From: Todiramphus chloris collaris
Taxonomy: Eukaryota > Chordata > Aves > Coraciiformes > Alcedinidae
Direction: 5' to 3'
Length of the DNA stretch: 64,000 nucleotides
NCBI GenBank assembly: GCA_025345505.1
Contig: JANVCC010000030.1
Coordinates: forward strand, 15,173,680 to 15,237,679
In this document: positions 1 through 8,200 of the stretch, in pieces
How positions within the stretch are numbered: position 1 is the first letter of the stretch
Layout: each line of letters starts with the position of its first letter
Notes under the pieces: generated by a model
The model's database searches: none
Seen by the model: the letters and a program-made list of their open reading frames with translations, nothing else
Told to the model about the DNA's origin: nothing
Translations under genes and position numbers: made by a program

Positions 1-995
1 AAGTTTGACTCCATCCCCATGAAATCTGCCTGATCAGAAAGATATGGTGAGGCCACTAAATCACCATCTTCTGAAGCCTCTTCCCCTCATCTCAAAGAGG
101 GACAATGAAAGAAATGGCAACAAAAAAAACCTAAACCAGGTGTTTCTCTAGGAGGAACATAAAAAGCATCTAAACCGTGGGAAAAATTACCTGTTTTCAT
201 AAAGCTGCAATACAACAGGAGACAGAGCCACAGGAGCTCCTCTCACCATATGGCACAAGGAAACTTCTGTTACACTGCTTTTATAATTTTTTCCTGTCAG
301 CTGAGGCACAGTGTGTTTTCAGAAGGTCTCCTTGGCCTATGAAGGACACCTAACCCTGAGGGCAGAGCCCCACCACTAACCAATGGCTTTACCTCTGAAC
401 AGTTAGGCTTCTTAGAAACAGAAAAGATGGGATGTTCCTCATGTTCCCTTTGCTGTTCTTGTTTGATAACAGCATTTATTATAAATGCAGCTGGATCAGC
501 AACAGGGCTCTGAAATTCAGACTCCTGGCATGCTCTAACTCAGGGCTGAGTTTTCCAGCTCGGGTGTTGCTCTTCCCCACACATAAAGAACATGAGGGAT
601 GAACCTGGAAGGCATCATTCACCATTTCCCCAGTTTCTTCTTACCTCCCCAAGGAACTACTGGGAGCTGCCCTGTGCTGTGAACACTGAACCCTTGTCCC
701 ACATTGGCAGCATCCTCCCAGCTGCCTTCCTCACTCCCACTGCCTCCAGGCACCATCAGAGAGAGACCTGTTTCCTGTGTCTATGCTCTGTGAAAAACAC
801 CCCAAAGAAACTGCGGAATTCTTTGGACTATTGGAAGTGAAAGAATTGTTGGAAAGCAAGAAGGAGGAAGGAGAGAAGTACAGAAGAGAAGCACAAAATT
901 AAAATGAAGTTTTCTTTTTCTCCTTTGGCCTTTTCTCTTTTTCCAAGTGAAAAGAGAGAAAGAAAAAAAGACCACAAAGGAAGCAGCTGGAGGGG

Positions 996-1052
996 AAAAA
1001 AAAAAAAAAAAACAACTTTCAGTTTGAAAAGTTAAATTTTTATTTTTAAAAG

Positions 1053-1085
<33 letters not shown>

Positions 1086-1132
1086 AGCAAATAGAAGGAA
1101 AAAAAAAAAAAAAAATCCACTTTCTGTTTGAA
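996..1132 (+). repeat. Three long A runs with a duplicated 14-bp linker
   Basis: A runs of 17 (996-1012), 31 (1053-1083) and 17 (1099-1115) occur close together. The first and third are each followed within a few bases by ACTTTC(A/T)GTTTGAA (1015-1028 and 1119-1132), so part of the tract looks internally duplicated. On the P3H2 sense strand these are T runs in intron 8. Confidence 0.9.
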
Positions 1133-1527
1133 TGGTTTCAGTTTTCTTTGTAAACTTGAAAATATTCTGCAAATAAACCAGAATAAAAGCGTAGATAGAG
1201 GAAAAAACAGAGAAAGATGCACTCTGAAATTATTTGTTTACAGAAAGCAAACAGGAAACAAATATAAATCAACCAGCTCTTGGCTTAATCAAGCTTTTCA
1301 GGATCTTCCTGTAGAATATCCCTATTTTATGTATGGCTAAAGAAGGGATGACAATACTCGGATGACACTGAGTAGCTGAAGACAATTTGGGCTGTGGAAA
1401 GCTGTGAAATTCCCCCAAAAGCACAACCATCCATCCCATTACAGGGAAGTTTAATTGACTGCTACTGTTTACCTGGCCCACTAGAGAGAGACACAAGACA
1501 CTTCCTAGCTTGAGATGCCCTTGTTTT

Positions 1528-1596
1528 GCAGTGAGGAACATGACATATTTGCAGTGAGGAACATGACATATTTGCAGTGAGGAACATGACATATTT
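1528..1596 (+). repeat. 23-bp tandem repeat, three perfect copies
   Basis: The unit GCAGTGAGGAACATGACATATTT occurs at 1528-1550, 1551-1573 and 1574-1596 without a mismatch. Identical copies imply a recent expansion. It lies in P3H2 intron 8. Confidence 0.97.
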
Positions 1597-2137
1597 GGCT
1601 ACAATAGCTTTTTAAAGTTTGTTACAGGGGAAATATTCTCTTTAGTAGAAGATGTTATGGCATTTTCTGTTGTTGAATACATGCCAAAATCAGTTGAAAT
1701 GTTTGCCAACAGGCCTTAAAGCCAAGTGATTTGATGTAAGCCAAGACATTAAATCACAAGCCAGTCTGCAAATAGAAATGGTTGTTAATATGGCATGACC
1801 CAGCACATTTAGCAAAGCATCGCGACCACAGTTCCCAAAACCTAACGCCTTCAGCATCCATCCTTCTGCAGCCTGAACACCAGGGAACATTTTAACCTCA
1901 AAAGCCCTGAGCAGCTCTGCAGGTGGAAAAAGCAGGTCCAAGAGCAAAGCAGTGCTGAAGGGATCCACAGACCCAGGAATGCTATGGCAGTATCAAAGAC
2001 TCTTCTGCCTCTTAAACAAAACTTCAACACTCTGAGACAGGACCATCCCTCATTTCCCAGTGGCCAGCCTTTGCAGTCTGCAGTCTCTAGCAATAAGAAA
2101 AAAAATTATTTTCTTGAAACATCTTCATCAAACTTAC

Positions 2138-2232
2138 CCTCCTTCAACTCTCGATCTGGTTTTGGCATGGGTTTCTTTGCCAGAGACAGCCTGGGTCCAT
2201 CCTCTGGTTCACTGCTAATACTGGATGGGACA
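2138..2232 (-). CDS. P3H2: P3H2 exon 8
   Basis: A 95-bp exon, phase 2 in and phase 1 out. The acceptor is TTGCTCCTCAG before TGTCCC and the donor is GGAGG|GTAAGT. The product is (S)VPSSISSEPEDGPRLSLAK followed by KPMPKPDRELKE(G). It encodes the polar, proline-rich linker between the TPR/CXXXC domain and the dioxygenase domain. The linker matches human P3H2 only at its ends (VPSG... and DRDLREGG...), which is usual for this loop. The next exon, expected to begin with glycine-proline-leucine-leucine, was not found in 1-2137 and should be off the left edge. Confidence 0.92.
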
Positions 2233-5200
2233 CTGAGGAGCAAGAGAGAAGAGGAACATCATTACTTTGGGCACAGGTCTCCAGTTCTGCGAATTGTGCC
2301 GTTCTGCACTCTTTGGAAACCAATAAATGAAAAAAAATGGGCAAATTTGTACTTTGTACAAATGTCACAACCATACAAGTAGAAGCCCTCACCCCATCCT
2401 GTGGCAAACTGTGTTTTCCTGGTAACGGGAACAACAGTTTCCACCAGTGAAGCAGAGACACCAATAAACCCAAACAGTACCACTTGCATCATCAACCAGG
2501 CTCCTTCTTGACCATCACTGGTTTTGGGGCACTCAGCTAAACTAAGGTGCTTGTGGGAATGCTTGTAATGGTAAGGGGCAAAGGGCCCTAATTCAACTCA
2601 GTGGTGTGCTGGGGTGGACAGGCAGAACCCCCTGAGTGGCAGGCTGGTATTCCATCAAGGGCACATCCCCTCACCCCACTGCAGGGACTGGTGAAGCTAT
2701 GTGCTCTGCTGGGGTGGATGATGGCTCACCTATGTTCATCCTGGCGGGCGCCATACCTGTTCCAGTAGTTCTGTGGGAAAAGAGAGAGGTTGTGCTTCTT
2801 AATTTAATTCTCCAGCCAAAGCCAGGGAGCTACCTGCTGTGCCTCACACCTGGGGACATCAGCCAGCCTATATGGTGTGGATCCATCCCACACAACCTTG
2901 GGCAATTGCCCAGGGTCACCAAATGGAAAATGTAAACCCAACCCAAACTGTCATCGTATGATGAGTACAGAGGGAGCTCTGCTTGCCTGCCCTTCTCTGG
3001 CTCACCCCACCACCATGGCACTGCCAGAGACACAGCCAGACAGCATGGCAGGGAAGTTGAACTAGTCTGCATCTGCTTCTCCTTCACCCTGGGAACAGCT
3101 GCCTTCCTTGCTTTGCCATCACCATCTTCCCATAGGGAACAAACCAGGCCAAGACCCAGCTCCTGAATCACCTACACTGGTGACTCACGTTATAGGAAAG
3201 GGGAGTGGGAAAGCTGGTCCTACGGCTCTGAACTCCTAAGGGTCATCACCACAGCAGACCCAGGCATTACCGGCTCCGTGTAGGTGTATCCGAGACCGGC
3301 CGCAGCCACCTGCAGCAGGTGAGACTCCAGCTTGTGACGCCGCAGCAGCATTTTTGCTTCCTGAAAAGGAGGAAAAGGGAATAGTTGTACAGGTGGCTTT
3401 CACAAGACACAGGCAATGCAACCGTGTTTCAAGAGGGGGCTGCTTTTTGTGCAACACTGCAGACTCCTGTGAGGTGAGGGATGCTTGAGTCCTGCCTTAG
3501 AGCAACCCCAGACCCAGGGCTGAGCCACTCACTACACTCCAGAAGAGGGGATGAGAAGCAACTCATTTAGGAAGCCTGAATCCTCAAAATACACGGTGCT
3601 GAGCACCTTGGAAAGCCTCTAAATGTCTGGGCAAGAGACTGGTCAGAGAAGCCCCAGCTGCAGAACGGGAGGCAGGTTCAGGCTGGTGGAGCAGGGACCC
3701 TGGCTGGGCTGTGCCTTGACTCCCCATGGAGCAATGTGGAGCGTGCCGGTGGGTGGGCTGCAGCATCGCAGCCTGTGACGCAGTCGGGGCACTGGGACAG
3801 GGACCTCAAAGCACAACCAGCTGGAAATCATCCACTATGGGGACATTTTTTTGAATTAGTAACTTGTAAACAAATCGCTGGGCTTTCTCCTAGAAAACTA
3901 CTTTGTGAAGCAAAAATTAAGTGGTTTTTTAACAGAAAATTTCAAAACACTGGAAACAAATGCTTTTGTCAACATAATTTTTTTCTTCTAGATTCACTTT
4001 GCAAGGAGAAACCATAATTGTTCTTGTCTTTTTTAGCATTTAACCAAATTCACCTTGATTTTCCTGGAAATCAAGGAATTCCCAAGGAAATGGAAAATCC
4101 AGTTCCTGACTACCCACTGCTTACAGCACAAGGGGAATGAGCCTCAGCAGGACTGTGATGGGGTGGGAGGAACTTTTCTTCTGCATCTTGAGAAAGGCAG
4201 CCCCAGGGCTGCAGATAAAGGCTGCCCAGACTGGAGAGGAAGCCTGTCCCGCTGGGTGACTGAACACATACTGTTTGGTTGTTTGACCCCAGCCTAACCC
4301 TGCAATAGCAAAGCTACTCCCTGCAGAACAGGCTGAGCACTGAACTCCAGGCTCAGTGGTTTGAGAGTAATGCTGACATCCCAGCCTCCCCTTGGGAAAA
4401 TATTTCTCAGTCCTCTTAACGGAGGTTGCCCTCTGCTCTGTGCTTCATTGCATTCCTCCTTCATGTCTCCTCTGGAGAACTGAATGTGCAGAGGAATTAT
4501 GCTTTTGACACTCTCAGTCATCACCCTCCCGGTTCTTGCTTGGGCTTTGCTACACTGAAGTCCCCATTTAAAGAAGATCTTGACCAGACTTCTCCCCCAG
4601 ACTCTGGACTTGACAATTAGCCTCTCCAGCTAGTCTAGCATCCCCAATTCTGTTTTCAAAGTGGTCCCACTGTGAGAAAGCTGCCAAGCTGCTTTTATTT
4701 CTAGCTGATGCTTTTGTTCACGCCTCCCACCAAGGGCTCTTAGGTGACACTCTCACCTTTCTGGGTTTGATGGTGTCTGGATCCATTGTAGCTTCTAAGA
4801 GGCCCTTGTAATAACCTGCATTCTCCAAGACATCCTCATCATCTGGGTGGAAGAGGAGGTAGGACTTGGCACACTCCAAGGCTTTTATGTAGTCACCGAC
4901 TGTGAGGCAACACAACATTTGTGAGGGGGAGGAAAAGGGGGGGCATGGACCCACCATCACTGCCGGGGGCTCACATGGAACACAGTGGGGCAGAGCTGAG
5001 GAGAGGAGCCTGCAGAGAGGGAGGGCACAGCCTGAGCTGTGGATGAGCCCAGCACTGTACAAGGCTCTTTCGATGCAACTCTGTCTTAACTGCTCCATTT
5101 CACTGGCAGGGAAATGAGGCACAGAGACACATCTTCTCTGCAGTCATACCCAGGTCAGATGGTATCCAAATGGGATCCAGCTGAATGGGTGGGATATGGA

Positions 5201-8200
5201 TGCTCTGGATGCTGTCTGGCAGAAAACTGTCTCACTTCTGTGCAGCATCTCTCAGGGCTCTGAGGGATTTTACCCACCATACTAAACCTCTGGTTGGGCA
5301 GAGGAATAAAAAAACTTCTGTCAGCATAAAATGCTGCTGACTCCTCCATCTGTCTTCCTATTGCATTGATGAAAGAAGAAGCTTTAGCTTTGAGTAGCAA
5401 TTCTGACCCTCACACATTGTGCTCTTCTCAGGAACGAGCTCTTAGCACAAGCCTGAGATAGCAGAATTCTGCCTAGATTTTCTTCTATGTAACAGAACAT
5501 AATAAAATACCATACAGGACCACACAACTGGCAGTACTTTATAGCACTGCCAGCTCCTGATGTTGTGCAATGTTTCCAACTTCAATCCACAGCTTCACTG
5601 TGAATCTTAAGATATTTCATAATGAGACAAGATTGGCAGCTTGGGATAAACCTGGGCTAATTTGTATATCTGTTGTATATTAACTCAAAAAATGTATGAA
5701 TTGGTTTCAGAAACTGTGAGACATATAAATCCCCAGAACTTCAATATCAAAACCCAAATGAAAGGACCCTAAAAAAGCATGTCTTATTCAAAGAATAATA
5801 ATGTTTAAGCTAAAGATTGGACTTTTAAAACCTGACTGATGATTTACATGACTTTTACAAAAATACTTAATTGCATGTCAGCCGACATGACATTTGAAGC
5901 AACAATTTCCCATGTCCTTTGCATCCTGACTCCTTCACAGACACCATGGGGAAATGCCCTGACTTCCACATGAAGCAATTCACATTTGTACAAAATGTAA
6001 CGAAACTCAGCAAGCATTATAAGGAACGGAGAAACAGCCTTTACCTCTGTAATAAGCAAACTGCAAGTAGTCATAGTGGAGGGGAAGGAAATTTTCGATG
6101 GGCGAGATACGTCCCGAACGCGTCGCGAGTTCTCGGACACAGTCATGTTTGCAGGCCAGGACTTGCATGTAGTGATCTGCAAAGAAAAGAGGGAGATGAC
6201 AGTCTGAACTGAGAAGTATGGTGATGGTGATGAGACAAGGACAGACAGAGGTTAAATCTGCTCAGCTGAAGGACATGCAATGCAAGCTGCTCTGGTCCAG
6301 CCGATGACTGTGCACCTAAAGAGCTCAGGCTCCTTTCCAAAGCCAATGGAGGGCTGTAGTCACATTTTTGTCACCATTGAGAAATGCCTTTCTCCTTCTG
6401 TGAACTGTAGAGGGAGCCTGAGCATCTCTTTTGTGTGCCAGGAGCTGCTGCTTCTGCCCAGGAGAGCTGGATGGGTGCAGGGATGTGCAGGTGGCAGGTA
6501 GCTCTTCAACCCCAAGAGCCAAACCAAAGGAGAAGATGCCCACAAAGAGAGTGGAGGTGTGCAGACATGGTGGCCACATGTAAGCCATTTCCACACTCCC
6601 TTCGTTCTACTCATCTTTAATCCTCCCCCTTTTTGCAGCAGGACAGCTCCTGATGGCACAAGGAGGTGTAGATAAGAGTGGTCAGCGCAGCTTCTCAAGC
6701 ACAGCCGAGCAAGGCACCTGGACCACGAGGCTGAAAGTTCTACGGTGCAAATATCCGCAGCAAAATCCCCATGTTTGCTGCTTCTCTAAGATGAGAGATG
6801 TCCCAAGGAAATGCAAGCACGTGGCAAATGTCTGCCATTAGCAAGGTTTCTTAATTGGTGGGAGTCCACAATATAGGCGTTGTATCAGCTGTACAATTTT
6901 GAAGCCAGTGCTGACGTCTGATTCCAGTTTAGAGCCTTTGCTGCAATGCACTCACAAATCTACTCTGCTCGCTCTGTCTCTGTGCACCATTGAAAATGTT
7001 AAGAAACAAGCACAGGCTTAAAAAAAACCAAAACATGGGCTCAGCTACCAAAGCATTTCTCAGAGCTGCCAAAAAAACAGGCTGAGGAATTTGCAATGAA
7101 ATCAAGTGGAAACTCAAAACAGTCCCCATTTGCTCTGGGCAGGTAGTCTGAGTAGTTATTTGATTTACCATACACATCCAGGGTATTACATTAAGTAAAG
7201 CATGAAGGAAAAGCACATAAATAATTTTCTTGTAATTTAAACCTATTTAAAGCATTCTAGACCTGGAATAATCTACCACTGAGAAGCACTGCTTTTTCTT
7301 GGTACTGTCAAAGGTGCCTTAGAAACAGGCCATACAGACTGGAATCCCTGTGTGGAGAGGTGAGACTCTCAACCTCATGCAGCAACACAGACAGGGATTG
7401 AAAAGAGAAATGAGTTTTGAAGAAACTTAAACTCTCTTTTCTTGGTGTATTAGTGTTCCCATTCCCCATTGAAACATGTGGGGCTGAGTATCCTGGACCT
7501 AGGGGTAAACTCTGGATTATGCTGTTGTGTAAGGAACCACTTAGTTCCCTATAGCAAAACAGTTGCATTACATATCTTATTTCCCTCCGTGTGCCCTCAC
7601 TTCTCTGTTTCTTTGGGTCCCTGAATGACTCTGGGGTTTGGAACTGTTATTCTCAGGCATATCTAACCAAGACAAGTCACAGCACTTGCATAGATCATCT
7701 GGCTTGTTTCACTCTCAGGTGATGTGCTGGGTTGTGCAGCACCACACCATGACCATGTCTGTGCTCTGCATGGTCCAGCACAGAAACATCTTCTCCACTC
7801 ACTGGGGCTGCACTCAACTGGTACAGCACAGAAACAAGAGACCAAAACCTGTTTGATGAGCAGCAGCTTTCAGGAGAAGGAAGGTGGGCTTTCTTTGCCA
7901 CTGAAAGCTGCTCTCATGGAGGGCTTGATATGGCCCTCAGTGTCCTGGTCATAGCTTTAAAAGCAGGCATGGTCAGCTGACAGTTACACTGGTACTAAGT
8001 CAGCCCTTAGAACACTTCTCATAGTTTTTTTGCATGGATAAATAAACCCAACAAAAGCAGCTTCCCATCTGGTATGTTGGTGATTTTTCATCTTGATCGT
8101 TTCAATTAGATTTCCTGTCTCGACACAAACAGAATTACACAAAACCAAAACCAATCTTCATCCAAGTGAAGTGTTTTCCATACAAGAAGCGAAACTCCAG

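Larger units (their letters stand above)
1..2137 (-). other. P3H2 intron 8 (partial, 3' part off the left edge)
   Basis: Begins with the GTAAGT donor after exon 8. It holds the A-run cluster and the 23-bp triplicate. No further P3H2 exon was found in it. Confidence 0.85.

Noticed and set aside
5285..5400. Possible extra exon in intron 4 (peptide around GRQMEESAAFYADRSFF)
   Set aside because: A GGTAAA-like donor exists but there is no good acceptor, and P3H2 exons 4 and 5 already join in phase without it.
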